Origin: Methylophilus sp. DW102
GTDB lineage: Bacteria; Pseudomonadota; Gammaproteobacteria; Burkholderiales; Methylophilaceae
Direction: 5' to 3'
NCBI RefSeq assembly: GCF_037076555.1
Contig: NZ_AP029023.1
Span: 186,001-250,000 of the forward strand
Length of the DNA: 64,000 nt
Translations under genes and position numbers: made by a program
Shown here: one piece after another, positions 1 to 9,611 of the stretch
How the letters are laid out: each line of letters starts with the position of its first letter
Numbering within the stretch: the first letter of the stretch is position 1
The notes under the pieces: model-generated
Databases searched by the model: none
Told to the model about the DNA's origin: nothing
The model's input: only the letters and a program-made list of their open reading frames with translations

Positions 1-1650
1 ATGATGGTGACCATCAACCAGGTGCTGGATCAAGACACTGCGATTATTCTGGTCGAAGAAATGGGTCACAAAGCGCAAGCCGCGGCTGCGAATGATCCTG
101 AAAGCTTCCTGGAGGAAACCGAAGGCGTTGAAGCGATTCTGGAATCACGTCCACCGGTGGTCACGGTCATGGGTCACGTTGACCATGGTAAAACCTCCTT
201 GCTGGACTATATCCGCCGCAGTCGCGTGGCTTCAGGTGAAGCAGGCGGCATTACCCAGCATATCGGTGCTTACCACGTGGAAACGCCACGCGGCATGGTG
301 ACCTTCCTGGATACCCCTGGCCACGAGGCTTTTACCGCTATGCGTGCCCGTGGTGCGAAGGCGACCGATATCGTGATTCTGGTGGTATCGGCTGATGATG
401 GCGTGATGCCACAAACGATTGAAGCGATACACCATGCCAAGGCAGGTAATGTGCCTATCGTGGTGGCGATTAACAAGATTGATAAACCGGAAGCCCAGCC
501 AGAGCGCGTGAAAAGCGAGCTGATCTCACATGAGGTGGTGCCAGAAGAGTACGGTGGCGATACCATGTTCCGTGAAGTGTCTGCCAAAACCGGTAAAGGC
601 ATTGATGAGTTGTTGGAAGCCGTGTTGCTGCAAGCGGAAGTGCTTGAGTTGAAAGCCCCGCTCAATACGCCAGCCAAAGGCCTGGTCATTGAAGGTCGTC
701 TGGACAAAGGACGTGGTCCGGTGTCTACCGTTCTGGTGCAGTCAGGTATTCTGCGCCGCGGCGATATGCTGCTGGCAGGTACGGCTTATGGCCGTGTGCG
801 TGCCATGCTTGACGAGAATGGCAACGACATTAAAGAAGCCGGCCCGTCTATTCCGGTAGAAGTTCTGGGCTTGTCTGATGTGCCAAGTGCTGGTGAAGAA
901 ACCATCGTCTTGAACGACGAGCGCAAGGCGCGTGAAATTGCCTTGTTCCGTCAGGGCAAGTTCCGCGATGTGAAACTGGCCAAGCAGCAGGCGGCCAAAC
1001 TTGAAAACATGTTTGAGCAGATGGCTGAAGGCGAAGTACAAACCCTGAACCTGATTATCAAATCAGATGTACAGGGCTCTTACGAAGCCTTGACCACCAG
1101 CCTGCAAAAACTGTCTACCAGCGAAGTACGTGTGAATATTATTCACACCGGCGTGGGTGCTATCAGTGAGTCTGATGTGAACCTGGCCGCCGCTTCAAGT
1201 GCGGTACTGATCGGCTTTAACGTCCGGGCAGATGCCGGCGCACGTAAGCTGGTTGAGAATCTGGATGTCGACCTGCGTTACTACAACATCATTTACGAAG
1301 CTGTGGACGAGATCAAAGCGGCGTTGGGTGGCATGCTTGCACCAGAGCAGAAAGAGCAAATGATTGGTACGGTAGAAATCCGCGAGGTATACCGGATCTC
1401 CAAAGTGGGTGCAGTGGCCGGTTGTTATGTACAGGATGGCGTGGTTAAACGTAACTCCAAAGTCCGTTTGCTGCGTAACAATGTCATTATCCATACGGGT
1501 GAGCTCGACTCCCTCAAGCGCTTCAAAGATGACGTTAAAGAAGTTAAAAATAACTTTGAGTGCGGCTTGTCTCTCAAGAACTACAATGAGATTGAAGTCG
1601 GCGATATTCTTGAAGTTTATGAAGTCGTTGAAGTGGCCAGAACACTCTAA
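1..1650 (+). CDS. infB: Translation initiation factor IF-2 (5'-truncated by window edge)
   Basis: GTPase that brings initiator tRNA to the 30S subunit and promotes subunit joining. The 549 visible residues begin inside the segment before the G domain; about 50 residues in is the G1 P-loop (GHVDHGKTS), then G3 DTPGHE and G4 NKID, followed by the beta-barrel domains II and IV that end with the fMet-tRNA-binding C terminus ([11 protein letters not shown]). Bacterial IF-2 of this group is usually 850-900 residues, so the N-terminal third lies upstream of base 1 and the ATG at base 1 is an internal methionine, not the start. The stop overlaps the rbfA start by one base (TAATG), the standard infB-rbfA-truB order. 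Confidence 0.97.
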   Translation: MMVTINQVLDQDTAIILVEEMGHKAQAAAANDPESFLEETEGVEAILESRPPVVTVMGHVDHGKTSLLDYIRRSRVASGEAGGITQHIGAYHVETPRGMVTFLDTPGHEAFTAMRARGAKATDIVILVVSADDGVMPQTIEAIHHAKAGNVPIVVAINKIDKPEAQPERVKSELISHEVVPEEYGGDTMFREVSAKTGKGIDELLEAVLLQAEVLELKAPLNTPAKGLVIEGRLDKGRGPVSTVLVQSGILRRGDMLLAGTAYGRVRAMLDENGNDIKEAGPSIPVEVLGLSDVPSAGEETIVLNDERKAREIALFRQGKFRDVKLAKQQAAKLENMFEQMAEGEVQTLNLIIKSDVQGSYEALTTSLQKLSTSEVRVNIIHTGVGAISESDVNLAAASSAVLIGFNVRADAGARKLVENLDVDLRYYNIIYEAVDEIKAALGGMLAPEQKEQMIGTVEIREVYRISKVGAVAGCYVQDGVVKRNSKVRLLRNNVIIHTGELDSLKRFKDDVKEVKNNFECGLSLKNYNEIEVGDILEVYEVVEVARTL

Positions 1651-2006
1651 TGGCTAAAGCATTTTCAAGAAATGACCGCATCTCTGAGCAAATGCGCCGT
1701 GAACTGGCGGATTTGCTCATGTTTGAGATCAAGGACCCGCGTGTGCAGATGGTCACCTTGACCGGGGTTGAGGTGGCGGGTGATATGGCACATGCCAAGG
1801 TCTTTTACACCGCGCAGAAGAATAGCAAAGGCCTGCAAGCCGGCCTGGAGAAAGCCGCCGGCTTTTTGCGTACGCAGCTGGGCAAGCGCATGATGATCCG
1901 TACTGTCCCGCAGTTGCATTTTGTCTATGATGAATCCATAGATCGTGGGATGCACATGGACAAGCTGATCAGCGACGCTTTGTCTGATACCCCTCCGCAA
2001 GAATAA
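1650..2006 (+). CDS. rbfA: 30S ribosome-binding factor A
   Basis: Cold-shock and 16S rRNA maturation factor that binds the 30S subunit near the 5' helix of 16S rRNA. The 118-residue protein matches the family length and shows the KH-like fold signatures: RISEQMRRELADLL near the N terminus, then KDPRVQMVTLTGVEVAGDMAHAKV and the C-terminal LHFVYDESIDRG. The ATG overlaps the infB stop by one base, so translation is probably coupled; truB follows 20 bp downstream. Confidence 0.97.
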   Translation: MAKAFSRNDRISEQMRRELADLLMFEIKDPRVQMVTLTGVEVAGDMAHAKVFYTAQKNSKGLQAGLEKAAGFLRTQLGKRMMIRTVPQLHFVYDESIDRGMHMDKLISDALSDTPPQE

Positions 2007-2026
2007 TTTTCACCTCCTTTCGCGCT

Positions 2027-2926
2027 ATGCAAACCAAACGCATTAAACGTGCCGTCAGTGGCGTGTTGTTGCTGGACAAGCCCTATGGCTTTTCATCCAA
2101 TCAGGCCCTGCAAAAGGTCAAATGGTTATATCAGGCCCAAAAAGCCGGACATACCGGGACCTTGGATCCTCTTGCAACTGGCGTGTTGCCGATCTGTTTG
2201 GGCGAAGCCACCAAATTTGCACAACACCTGACGGATGAAAACAAAACCTATGTGGCGACCGTCAAGTTTGGTGTGACCACCACTACCGGAGACAAAGAAG
2301 GAGACGTCGTCAGTGAGGTGGCTTGCCAGGTGTCGCGTGCAGAGATTGAGCGCGTGTTGCCGCAGTTTATGGGGCCAATTACACAAGTGCCTCCCATGTA
2401 TTCTGCGCTCAAGGTAAACGGTAAGCCTTTGTATGAATACGCGCGTAATGGTGTCGAGCTAGAACGTGCACCGCGTCAGGTAACCATTCATGCATTGCGT
2501 GTCTTGGCCTGTGCTGAGAATAGTGCAGAAATCGAAGTCTGTTGTAGCAAAGGCACTTATATCCGTACCTTAGGCGAGGATATTGGTAAAGCACTCAATG
2601 TGGGTGCGCACCTCACAGCTTTACGCCGTACGGCAACCGCCACTTATCAAATCGCCGAGACCGTGACGATAGAAGCTCTGGAGCAGATGTCTATTGAGCA
2701 GCGCGATGCGTTGCTGCTGCCTGTCGATAGTGCCATTCAAATCCTGCCTAAAGTCGAGCTGCATGAGGATGCCGCCTATTATTTCAAACAAGGCAATCCA
2801 GTCTGGCTGGCTGGCGTTATCCCAGCGGGCGATTTGCGTATTTACAGTGCTTCCGGTTTATTTCTTGGGGTCGGCCAGCAGCAGCGCGATGGCCGTATTG
2901 CCCCCAAACGCGTCGTTAATCTCTAG
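2027..2926 (+). CDS. truB: tRNA pseudouridine(55) synthase
   Basis: Isomerises U55 in the T-loop of tRNAs to pseudouridine. The protein has 299 residues; the catalytic Asp is in GHTGTLDPLATGVLP (around residue 47), with the KTY...G motif at ENKTYVATVKFG and the C-terminal PUA-like region around residues 240-299. It is the last gene of the infB-rbfA-truB group. The start ATG lies 20 bp after rbfA and has a CACCTCC-type stretch nearby instead of a good Shine-Dalgarno sequence, so coupling to rbfA translation is plausible. Confidence 0.97.
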   Translation: MQTKRIKRAVSGVLLLDKPYGFSSNQALQKVKWLYQAQKAGHTGTLDPLATGVLPICLGEATKFAQHLTDENKTYVATVKFGVTTTTGDKEGDVVSEVACQVSRAEIERVLPQFMGPITQVPPMYSALKVNGKPLYEYARNGVELERAPRQVTIHALRVLACAENSAEIEVCCSKGTYIRTLGEDIGKALNVGAHLTALRRTATATYQIAETVTIEALEQMSIEQRDALLLPVDSAIQILPKVELHEDAAYYFKQGNPVWLAGVIPAGDLRIYSASGLFLGVGQQQRDGRIAPKRVVNL

Positions 2927-2962
2927 TTTTTCACTTGCTCGTCTCGCTAAAACGCATGGCTT

Positions 2963-3025
2963 TTGCATAAAAATGCAATAGAGTTGCATTCTGTGTGTAG
3001 GAATTTATGTTAGTATATTCAACAT
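2963..3025 (+). promoter_or_regulatory. Inverted repeats before small CxxC gene/TonB receptor; candidate metal-regulator operator
   Basis: Three alternating half-sites TTGCAT (2963), ATGCAA (2973) and TTGCAT (2984) form two overlapping palindromes; the second, AATGCAA-N5-TTGCATT (2972-2990), is a perfect 19-bp inverted repeat. A third repeat, ATGTT-N9-AACAT (3007-3025), covers the start codon of the next gene. TTGCAT at 2984 followed after 16 bp by TATGTT could be -35/-10. Since the downstream receptor resembles ZnuD, a Fur-family regulator such as Zur is a reasonable guess, but the sequence does not match the enterobacterial Zur box closely. Confidence 0.4.
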
Positions 3026-3332
3026 GTTAAAGCGCTTTTATGTGTATTTTCTATTGGCAGTGTTGTTTGCGATCACGCAGACAGGCCTTGTCACACATGA
3101 AATTACCCATCTCAAAGAGCTGACGCAACACTCGCAATCTGACAAACATCAAAGCAAAGACCAATGCAGGCTCTGTGTCGCCTACGCGCATCTCGTCGGG
3201 GTGATGACGCAGGCCCAGCAATGGAGCTTGCCAGAGCTTAGCTATCTTGCTGTCATCAGCGCCCTGGCGATTGCCATACAGCGCCCAACGCTCGCGGCCT
3301 ATGCCGCACGCGCCCCTCCTGCCATTGTTTAA
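3024..3332 (+). CDS. Small membrane/secreted protein with His-rich and CxxC segment
   Basis: A 102-residue protein that I cannot assign firmly. It begins with a short basic segment and a hydrophobic helix (about residues 5-22), then a His-rich stretch (HEITHLKEL, HSQSDKHQ) leading to CRLC around residues 49-52, and a second hydrophobic segment near residues 72-90. This His/CxxC plan resembles small DUF2946-like proteins that accompany metal uptake or export genes. It lies 94 bp upstream of the ZnuD-like receptor in the same direction, behind the inverted repeats at 2963-3025, so a role in zinc or copper handling is inferred. No clear Shine-Dalgarno sequence precedes the ATG. Confidence 0.6.
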   Translation: MLKRFYVYFLLAVLFAITQTGLVTHEITHLKELTQHSQSDKHQSKDQCRLCVAYAHLVGVMTQAQQWSLPELSYLAVISALAIAIQRPTLAAYAARAPPAIV

Positions 3333-3426
3333 CCCTTGACGATACATTCTCCAGGTCGCGCTTGCGGCTGGAGTGAGCTATTTATGCAGTGCGCACAGCA
3401 CTGCCTGACCTTGTCTGGAAAAAACA

Positions 3427-5463
3427 ATGAAAATGTTACAAAAGAGGATGTCTGCACGTGGGCAGCAAAAATCATTATGGCTGGCATTGATGGCGGCGTT
3501 GAGCTCGCCCATGCTGGTCTCGGCAGAAGACGCGAAAACCCTTGATATTGATAATGTGCCTGTCACGGGGAATCCCCTGGGCGTGGCATCGGATGATATG
3601 GTGGTGCCGGTCTCGGTATTGGGCGGACGTGAGCTCAGTTTGCGTCGTCAGGGGACTCTGGGCGAAACCCTGAATGGCATTCCGGGCGTGACGGCCACGC
3701 AGTTTGGTCCAAATGCTTCGCGTCCGATTATCCGTGGCCTGGACGGCGAGCGTGTGCGTATCATGCAAAACGGTGTCGGCATTCTGGATGCCTCGTCACT
3801 GAGTTTTGACCATGCAGTGGGCGTGGATCCATTGATTATTGAGCAAATTGATGTGGTGCGAGGCCCGGCAGCGTTGCTGTATGGCGGCAGTGCCATGGGC
3901 GGTGTCGTCAACGCCATTGACCACCGTATCCCTAAAGAATCCCTTAATGGCTATACCGGCCGCGCTGAAACCAGGTTTGGCGGGCCAGACAATACGCGCA
4001 ATGGCGCTGCGGTGGTCGATGTGGGCAATGGCCTGTTTGCATTGCATGCCGATATCTACAGCCGTGAAACCAGCAATCTTGAGATTCCTGGCTATGCGCT
4101 TTCCAAGCGCAAGAGTTTGGCCGATGGTACTGCGCGCGATAGTCGCGGCAAGGACAAGCTCAATAATAGTTCTGCCCTGGCCAATGGCGGCGCATTGGGT
4201 GCTTCCTGGACCTTTGATACAGGCTATCTGGGGATTTCCTATGCGGACTCCAACAACCACTACGGTACCGTGGCGGAAGAGAATGTCAGAATCAATATGG
4301 AAAACAAACGTACGGAGTTGGCAGGTGAAGTGAGAGAGCTCAAGGGACCTGTACAAAAAATCAAGGTGAGAATGGCTTACACCGATTACCAGCACGTAGA
4401 AGTTGAGAGTGGGGTGGTTGGAACCACTTTTAAAAACCGTGGTTTGCAGGGTAGCCTGGAAGCCACGCATGTCCCACTGGCGGGCTTGAATGGGGTGGTT
4501 GGGTATCAGTTCCAGAATACCCGTTTTCAGGCCTTAGGCGAAGAGGCATTTGTGCCTAGTGTCACCACCGTGGACCAAGGGGCTTATGTCTACGAAGAGT
4601 ATGCAATCGATAAACACAAAGTCACCTTTGGCGGGCGGTTTGGCGATACCTCGATAGACTCCCATGTCGATGATAAATTCACCCAGGCGTTTAGCAAACA
4701 CTTTAACCCCAATAGCTTTGCGCTGGGGGGGCTTTACACCATTGATGAATCCTGGAGTGTGACGACCAACTTGTCGCATAACGAGCGTGCACCTAGCTAT
4801 TTTGAACTGTATGCGAATGGACCACATATTGCGACTGGGCAGGTGGAGGTCGGTAATACTAACCTCAGCAAAGAGCGCTCCAACGGTATTGATGCGCAGC
4901 TGAAATGGAAGTCCGGTGGTCACAGTGTGACGCTAGGCGCGTATGCCACCAAATTTAAAAACTTTATCGGCTTGTTTAATACAGGCATTGAGGTGCCGGT
5001 GGATGGCGAGCTGTTGCCTGAAGCACAGTTTAGAGCGGTTCCGGCCTTGTTCAAGGGCTTGGAGTTAGAAGGCAAGTTTGCCTTGAACGACGAGTGGACA
5101 TTAAAAATGCGCGGTGACTACGTGCATGCCAAAGACACGCGTAATAATCAATACTTGCCAAGGATCTCGCCCTTGCGTTTGGGCGGTGGGCTGGATTATC
5201 GCCTGGGTCACTGGAATGCTCGCCTCGATGTGCTGCATGCCTTTAAGCAGAATAACGTGGCCGAGAACGAGCTCAAAACCAATGCGTATACTAATGTTAG
5301 CGCATTGGTCGCATACAAGTTGCCGGTGAAATTCAATGTGGAGTTGTTTGCCAAGGCGAATAACCTGCTCAATGAAGAGATCCGTGAGCACGCTTCTTTT
5401 CTGAAGGATATTGCCCCGTCAGGCGCGAGGGCGGTATTGGTGGGCGCCCGCGCTGACTTTTAA
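3427..5463 (+). CDS. TonB-dependent outer-membrane receptor, ZnuD-like
   Basis: A 678-residue TonB-dependent receptor. Residues 1-33 form a long signal peptide ending near VSA-ED; a plug domain follows (ETLNGIPGVTATQFGPNAS, RPIIRGLDGERVRIMQNG, then DVVRGPAALLYGGSAMGGV), and a 22-strand type barrel ends in aromatic ADF. The QFGPNASRPIIRG plug motif and the loop around SNNHYG are shared with the Neisseria zinc receptor ZnuD, so zinc import is the best guess; another metal or a metallophore remains possible. It follows a small His/CxxC protein that is probably co-regulated. A hairpin at 5531-5555 lies beyond the stop. Confidence 0.85.
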   Translation: MKMLQKRMSARGQQKSLWLALMAALSSPMLVSAEDAKTLDIDNVPVTGNPLGVASDDMVVPVSVLGGRELSLRRQGTLGETLNGIPGVTATQFGPNASRPIIRGLDGERVRIMQNGVGILDASSLSFDHAVGVDPLIIEQIDVVRGPAALLYGGSAMGGVVNAIDHRIPKESLNGYTGRAETRFGGPDNTRNGAAVVDVGNGLFALHADIYSRETSNLEIPGYALSKRKSLADGTARDSRGKDKLNNSSALANGGALGASWTFDTGYLGISYADSNNHYGTVAEENVRINMENKRTELAGEVRELKGPVQKIKVRMAYTDYQHVEVESGVVGTTFKNRGLQGSLEATHVPLAGLNGVVGYQFQNTRFQALGEEAFVPSVTTVDQGAYVYEEYAIDKHKVTFGGRFGDTSIDSHVDDKFTQAFSKHFNPNSFALGGLYTIDESWSVTTNLSHNERAPSYFELYANGPHIATGQVEVGNTNLSKERSNGIDAQLKWKSGGHSVTLGAYATKFKNFIGLFNTGIEVPVDGELLPEAQFRAVPALFKGLELEGKFALNDEWTLKMRGDYVHAKDTRNNQYLPRISPLRLGGGLDYRLGHWNARLDVLHAFKQNNVAENELKTNAYTNVSALVAYKLPVKFNVELFAKANNLLNEEIREHASFLKDIAPSGARAVLVGARADF

Positions 5464-5530
5464 GCGGTGGGACTAACTGCGCCTCTGGACGCCGCATTAC
5501 GAGGCGCGCAGAGGCGCGACAGATCAAAGC

Positions 5531-5555
5531 AACAGGCTGACTTGGTCAGCCTGTT
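5531..5555. terminator. Convergent hairpin between receptor gene and dgkA
   Basis: Perfect 11-bp stem AACAGGCTGAC / GTCAGCCTGTT with a TTG loop, between the convergent ends of the receptor gene and dgkA. The T run is weak on both strands (GTCATTT on +), so this may be an imperfect bidirectional terminator. Confidence 0.5.
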
Positions 5556-5560
5556 GTCAT

Positions 5561-5956
5561 TTAATTGAATAAAATCAAGCCCCAGACTACCGTCAAGTTG
5601 ATCAATGCCAACAACACGGCAGCACTGCCAATATCTTTGGCTCGCTTGGCCAGCGCATGCCGTTCAATCGACACGCGGTCTACTACCGCTTCAACCGCCG
5701 AATTCAGCAGCTCCACAATCATGACCAGTAACACACTGCCCACCATCAGGATGCGGTGCAGGGCTTCAGACTCCAGGTAAAATGCCAGTGGAATCAGCAC
5801 CAGCGAGAGCCAGACCTCCTGACGGAAAGCATCTTCATGCTTGTAAGCGGCTTTGAAGCCATCCATGGAGTAGCCAAAGGCATTAATCAAGCGCCGGAGG
5901 CCGGTTTTGCCTTTGAATGGACTTTCCTGGTGACCTGAAGGGGTGTTGTTTTGCAT
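5561..5956 (-). CDS. dgkA: Diacylglycerol kinase
   Basis: Small integral-membrane kinase that recycles diacylglycerol (for example from osmoregulated glucan or phosphoethanolamine transfer) to phosphatidate. At 131 residues with three predicted membrane helices it matches the DgkA family. The active-site segment VELLNSAVEAVVDRVSIERH (residues ~76-95) carries the conserved ENSAxEAVVD-type residues, here VELLNSAVEAVVD. It is monocistronic on the minus strand, convergent with the receptor gene and divergent from yggX. EptA in this window makes diacylglycerol as a by-product, so a metabolic link is possible. Confidence 0.95.
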   Translation of the reverse strand: MQNNTPSGHQESPFKGKTGLRRLINAFGYSMDGFKAAYKHEDAFRQEVWLSLVLIPLAFYLESEALHRILMVGSVLLVMIVELLNSAVEAVVDRVSIERHALAKRAKDIGSAAVLLALINLTVVWGLILFN

Positions 5957-6035
5957 GGCTTATCTCTAAAATTGCGAACATCAGATTTTAACATGCGCTA
6001 TGATAGCGCTTTTAGCAGTGTAGTGAGGATCGAAC

Positions 6036-6308
6036 ATGGCAAGATTGGTGCAATGTGTGAAACTGGGCAAAGAGCTCGAAGGCATGGATTTTCCGCCTTA
6101 TCCGGGAGAACTGGGTAAAAAGATTTATATGCATGTGTCTAAAGAAGCTTGGGCAGGCTGGTTAAAACAGCAGACCATGCTGGTCAATGAAAACCGCTTG
6201 AGCCTTGCGGACCCGAGTGCACGTAAATATCTATCCGAGCAAACCGAAAAGTACTTTTTTGGCGAAGGCGCAGATGTTGCCACTGGCTATGTGCCTCCTT
6301 CTGCCTAG
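6036..6308 (+). CDS. yggX: Oxidative damage protection / Fe(II) trafficking protein
   Basis: YggX family, thought to protect Fe-S enzymes and move Fe(II). The 90 residues show the full family pattern: [29 protein letters not shown] with the single conserved Cys at residue 7, then [28 protein letters not shown] and a terminal [17 protein letters not shown] upstream gives the Shine-Dalgarno sequence. It ends at the bidirectional terminator shared with phoU. Confidence 0.95.
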   Translation: MARLVQCVKLGKELEGMDFPPYPGELGKKIYMHVSKEAWAGWLKQQTMLVNENRLSLADPSARKYLSEQTEKYFFGEGADVATGYVPPSA

Positions 6309-6360
6309 TGAAAATGGTTAATGCGATGAGGCTATAACCGTATCCCGGCCAACAAAAATA

Positions 6361-6385
6361 AAAAGCACTCCTCGGAGTGCTTTTT
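6361..6385. terminator. Bidirectional Rho-independent terminator
   Basis: AAAAGCACTCC-TC-GGAGTGCTTTTT: 11-bp stem with A tract on one side and T tract on the other, placed between the convergent yggX and phoU genes; it can stop transcription from both strands. Confidence 0.9.
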
Positions 6386-6397
6386 ATTTGCGGTCTA

Positions 6398-7102
6398 TTA
6401 CGACTGCGTCTCGCGCTGAATATCTTCTAGGCTGGTATGACGGATATCTTTGCCTTTGACCATATAGACCACGTACTCCGAGATGTTCTTCGCATGGTCA
6501 CCAATGCGCTCAATGGCTTTTGCCACAAACAGTACTTCAAGTGACATCGAGATCGTACGTGGATCTTCGAGCATGAATGTGATCAACTGACGCATGGCGG
6601 CGCGGAATTGTTCATCCACCTGCTCATCCTGTCTGGCGACTTCCACGGTCTGGCTGACATCCAGGCGTGCAAATGAATCCAGCGCTGTACGCAGCATTTC
6701 ACGCACAATGCCAACCATGGTTTTGATCTCGTTGAACCGTGGTTTGTACATCCGGTCTTGCTCGTAGATACGCTGGGCAGTCCGTGCAATTTTAGTGGCT
6801 TCATCACCAATCCGCTCCAGATCCGTGATGGTTTTCACCATCATCATGATCATGCGCAAATCACGTGCTGCAGGTTGTCTGCGCGCAATAATATGGCTGC
6901 AGTCTTCATCCACCTGCACCTCTAAAGCGTTGACACGCGCATCGCGCTCCATGACGTCTTTGGCTAGATTGACATCCGCGTTGGTCAGCGACTCCAGTGC
7001 ATTGACGATTTGCTGCTCAACGACCCCGCCCATTTCCAGAACCTTAGCCCGGACGGACTCCAGTTCAACATCATATTGCTTAGAGGTGTGTTCAAATTGC
7101 AT
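6398..7102 (-). CDS. phoU: Phosphate transport system regulator PhoU
   Basis: Cytoplasmic two-bundle helical protein that links Pst phosphate transport to the PhoR sensor and represses the Pho regulon when phosphate is high. The 234 residues carry both PhoU repeats; conserved metal-binding motifs ERIGDEATKI (residues ~97-106) and ERIGDHAKNISE (around 195-206) are intact. The pst genes and phoBR are not in the window, so it is isolated from its usual operon. Start ATG with GGAAAAATTT upstream. Confidence 0.95.
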   Translation of the reverse strand: MQFEHTSKQYDVELESVRAKVLEMGGVVEQQIVNALESLTNADVNLAKDVMERDARVNALEVQVDEDCSHIIARRQPAARDLRMIMMMVKTITDLERIGDEATKIARTAQRIYEQDRMYKPRFNEIKTMVGIVREMLRTALDSFARLDVSQTVEVARQDEQVDEQFRAAMRQLITFMLEDPRTISMSLEVLFVAKAIERIGDHAKNISEYVVYMVKGKDIRHTSLEDIQRETQS

Positions 7103-7190
7103 GACAAATTTTTCCTAATTATTGTGCCGGTGCAGATTACCAGCCCAATATGACAACTGTATGATAATTTTCAGTGTGCAGAAGTTGCAA

Positions 7191-7859
7191 TTACTTGGTC
7201 AGAGTTTTAACGCCGTTTGGCGTGGCCAGCAGCAACACATTGGCCGGGCGTGCTGCGAACAAGCCGTTAGTCACCACCCCTACGATCTGGTTGATCTTGG
7301 CTTCCATTGCAATCGGGTCTGTAATGCTCAAGCCATGCACATCAAGGATCAAGTTGCCGTTGTCAGTCGTGAAGTCACGCAATTGGGGTTGACCACCCAG
7401 TTTTACCAGTTCACGTGCCACATGGCTGCGAGCCATTGGTAATACTTCTACTGGCAGGGGAAACTTGCCCAATACGGGTACAAATTTGCTTTCGTCGCAG
7501 ATACAGATGAAAGATTTGGCCACAGCTGCCACGATCTTTTCACGGGTCAATGCACCGCCGCCGCCTTTGAGCATATGCATGTGCTCGGTGATTTCATCGG
7601 CGCCATCCACATAAATATCCATGCTGTCGACGCTGTTCAAGTCAAAGACCTCGATACCGTGGTTACGCAGGCGTTGCGCTGTGGCTTCGGAGCTGGCGAC
7701 TGCGCCGGTGATTTTATGTTTGACTTTGGCCAGTTCGTCGATAAAAAAGTTGGCGGTTGAGCCGGTGCCCACACCAATAATGCCATCCTTGACATAATTG
7801 ACTGCTGCTTTTGCCACTTCGAGTTTCAATGCGTCTTGTTGTGCTTTATCCATCGCCAT
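7191..7859 (-). CDS. rpiA: Ribose-5-phosphate isomerase A
   Basis: Interconverts ribose-5-phosphate and ribulose-5-phosphate; in methylotrophs it also supports regeneration of ribulose-5-phosphate for formaldehyde fixation. Signatures: [17 protein letters not shown] (phosphate-binding loop), DGADEI (catalytic Asp), [15 protein letters not shown] and EVLPMA. I chose ATG at 7859 (222 residues) because AAGGA sits 9 nt upstream; the longer in-frame TTG at 7868 would lie on that Shine-Dalgarno sequence. A second ATG at 7853 is also possible. Confidence 0.95.
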   Translation of the reverse strand: MAMDKAQQDALKLEVAKAAVNYVKDGIIGVGTGSTANFFIDELAKVKHKITGAVASSEATAQRLRNHGIEVFDLNSVDSMDIYVDGADEITEHMHMLKGGGGALTREKIVAAVAKSFICICDESKFVPVLGKFPLPVEVLPMARSHVARELVKLGGQPQLRDFTTDNGNLILDVHGLSITDPIAMEAKINQIVGVVTNGLFAARPANVLLLATPNGVKTLTK

Positions 7860-7948
7860 GTGCTTCAATCCTTGATTAATTCTTTATAATACAAACAATT
7901 CTCTATCATACACTGCAACCTTGCGGTTTTAAAATCTCCACGCATTTC

Positions 7949-9460
7949 ATGACCATCAATTACCGCGAAAAAATCGAACACTCCCACGTCTATGCCGTTG
8001 CCAGACATACGCCGCTCGATGAATTGCCCAACTTGTCCTCGCGACTGAATAACCGGGTATTGCTCAAGCGCGAAGATATGCAGCCGGTATTTTCATTCAA
8101 GCTGCGCGGTGCCTATAACAAAATGGCCAACCTCTCGGCTGAGGCTTTGCAACGTGGCGTGATTTGCGCCAGTGCCGGAAACCATGCGCAGGGCGTGGCC
8201 TTGAGTGCGCAGAAAATGGGCTGCCGTGCCGTCATTGTGATGCCGACCACCACGCCAGCGATCAAGGTCAATGCGGTGCGCGCACGCGGTGCCGAAGTGG
8301 TGTTGTTTGGCGACAGTTATTCCGATGCCTACTTGCACGCGCTCGATCTCGAGCAACGGGAAGGCTTGAACTTTGTGCATCCTTACGATGATCCGGATGT
8401 CATTGCCGGACAGGGCACCATTGCGCTGGAGTTGGTGCAGGATCATGCGGCGCCGATTGAAGCCGTGTTTTGTTGTGTCGGCGGTGGTGGTCTGCTGGCT
8501 GGGATGGCGGCCTATCTGAAAGCGGTCCGCCCCGAAATCAAAGTCATCGGCGTCGAAGCGCAGGATGCCGAAGCCATGACCGAATCACTGAAGCTCGGCC
8601 AACGTGTCATGTTGGAACAAGTGGGCCTGTTTGCAGATGGGGCTGCGGTCAAGCAAGTGGGCGAGCATACCTTTGCGCTCGTGCAGCAATATGTCGATGA
8701 AATGATCGTGGTTGATAACGATGCGATTTGCGCCGCTATCAAAGACGTGTTTGAGGATACGCGCAGCATTCTTGAGCCGGCCGGGGCGCTGGCCGTGGCT
8801 GGCTTGAAGGCCTACAGTCAGCGTGAACAGTGTCAAGGTAAAACCCTGGTCGCAGTTGCTTCAGGTGCCAACATGAACTTTGACCGCTTGCGCTTTATTG
8901 CCGAGCGCGCGGAGTTGGGGGAACGCCGGGAGGCGGTCTTTGCCGTCACCATTCCTGAGACCCCCGGCGCGTTTAAGCGTTTTTGCCGCCTGTTAGGGCA
9001 GCGCAATATTACCGAATTCAATTACCGTTTTGCTGACACCGAGCAAGCGCATATTTTTGTCGGGTTGGCGGTGCATCACCCAACCGAGGCCGATGTTATC
9101 GCGAGCAAATTGGCGGCGGCTGGCTTGCCCACCATTAATTTGAGCGACAACGAGATGGCCAAGTTACATTTGCGCCATCTGGTGGGCGGGCATGCGCCAC
9201 AAGTCCAAAACGAGGTAGTTTACCGTTTTGAGTTTCCTGAAAAACCCGGCGCCTTAATGAACTTTCTCGAATCCATGGGTCACAACTGGAACATCAGTTT
9301 GTTTCACTACCGTAATCATGGGGCAGATTTTGGCCGGGTATTGGTGGGCATGCAGGTACCGCCCGAGGATCAGGTCGCCTTTGCCCAGTTTTTACAGCAA
9401 TTGGGTTACCCGTACTGGGATGAGAGCCATAATCCGGCGTATCGTTTATTTTTGGGCTGA
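7949..9460 (+). CDS. ilvA: Threonine ammonia-lyase, biosynthetic, long form
   Basis: PLP enzyme that deaminates threonine to 2-oxobutanoate, first step of isoleucine synthesis. The 503 residues match the long allosteric form. The PLP lysine lies in FSFKLRGAYNKM (around residue 50) and the phosphate-binding glycine loop is CVGGGGLLAG (~residues 174-183); two ACT-like regulatory domains cover residues ~325-503 (AVFAVTIPETPGAFKRF and VYRFEFPEKPGALMNFLES), the site of isoleucine inhibition and valine activation. It is divergent from rpiA. Confidence 0.96.
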   Translation: MTINYREKIEHSHVYAVARHTPLDELPNLSSRLNNRVLLKREDMQPVFSFKLRGAYNKMANLSAEALQRGVICASAGNHAQGVALSAQKMGCRAVIVMPTTTPAIKVNAVRARGAEVVLFGDSYSDAYLHALDLEQREGLNFVHPYDDPDVIAGQGTIALELVQDHAAPIEAVFCCVGGGGLLAGMAAYLKAVRPEIKVIGVEAQDAEAMTESLKLGQRVMLEQVGLFADGAAVKQVGEHTFALVQQYVDEMIVVDNDAICAAIKDVFEDTRSILEPAGALAVAGLKAYSQREQCQGKTLVAVASGANMNFDRLRFIAERAELGERREAVFAVTIPETPGAFKRFCRLLGQRNITEFNYRFADTEQAHIFVGLAVHHPTEADVIASKLAAAGLPTINLSDNEMAKLHLRHLVGGHAPQVQNEVVYRFEFPEKPGALMNFLESMGHNWNISLFHYRNHGADFGRVLVGMQVPPEDQVAFAQFLQQLGYPYWDESHNPAYRLFLG

Positions 9461-9611
9461 TAGCAGCCATGATGGTGGTTGTTTGCAGCCAGCGCCGTGG
9501 GTGATGTCAGCTGAATGCGAGCCACGGCGCTGATTGGCTGGCTGAGAACGATTCTTGCAGGGAATGCCTGCACTTTAGAGCGATGAGACTTAAATAATAA
9601 TCAGGAGATAA

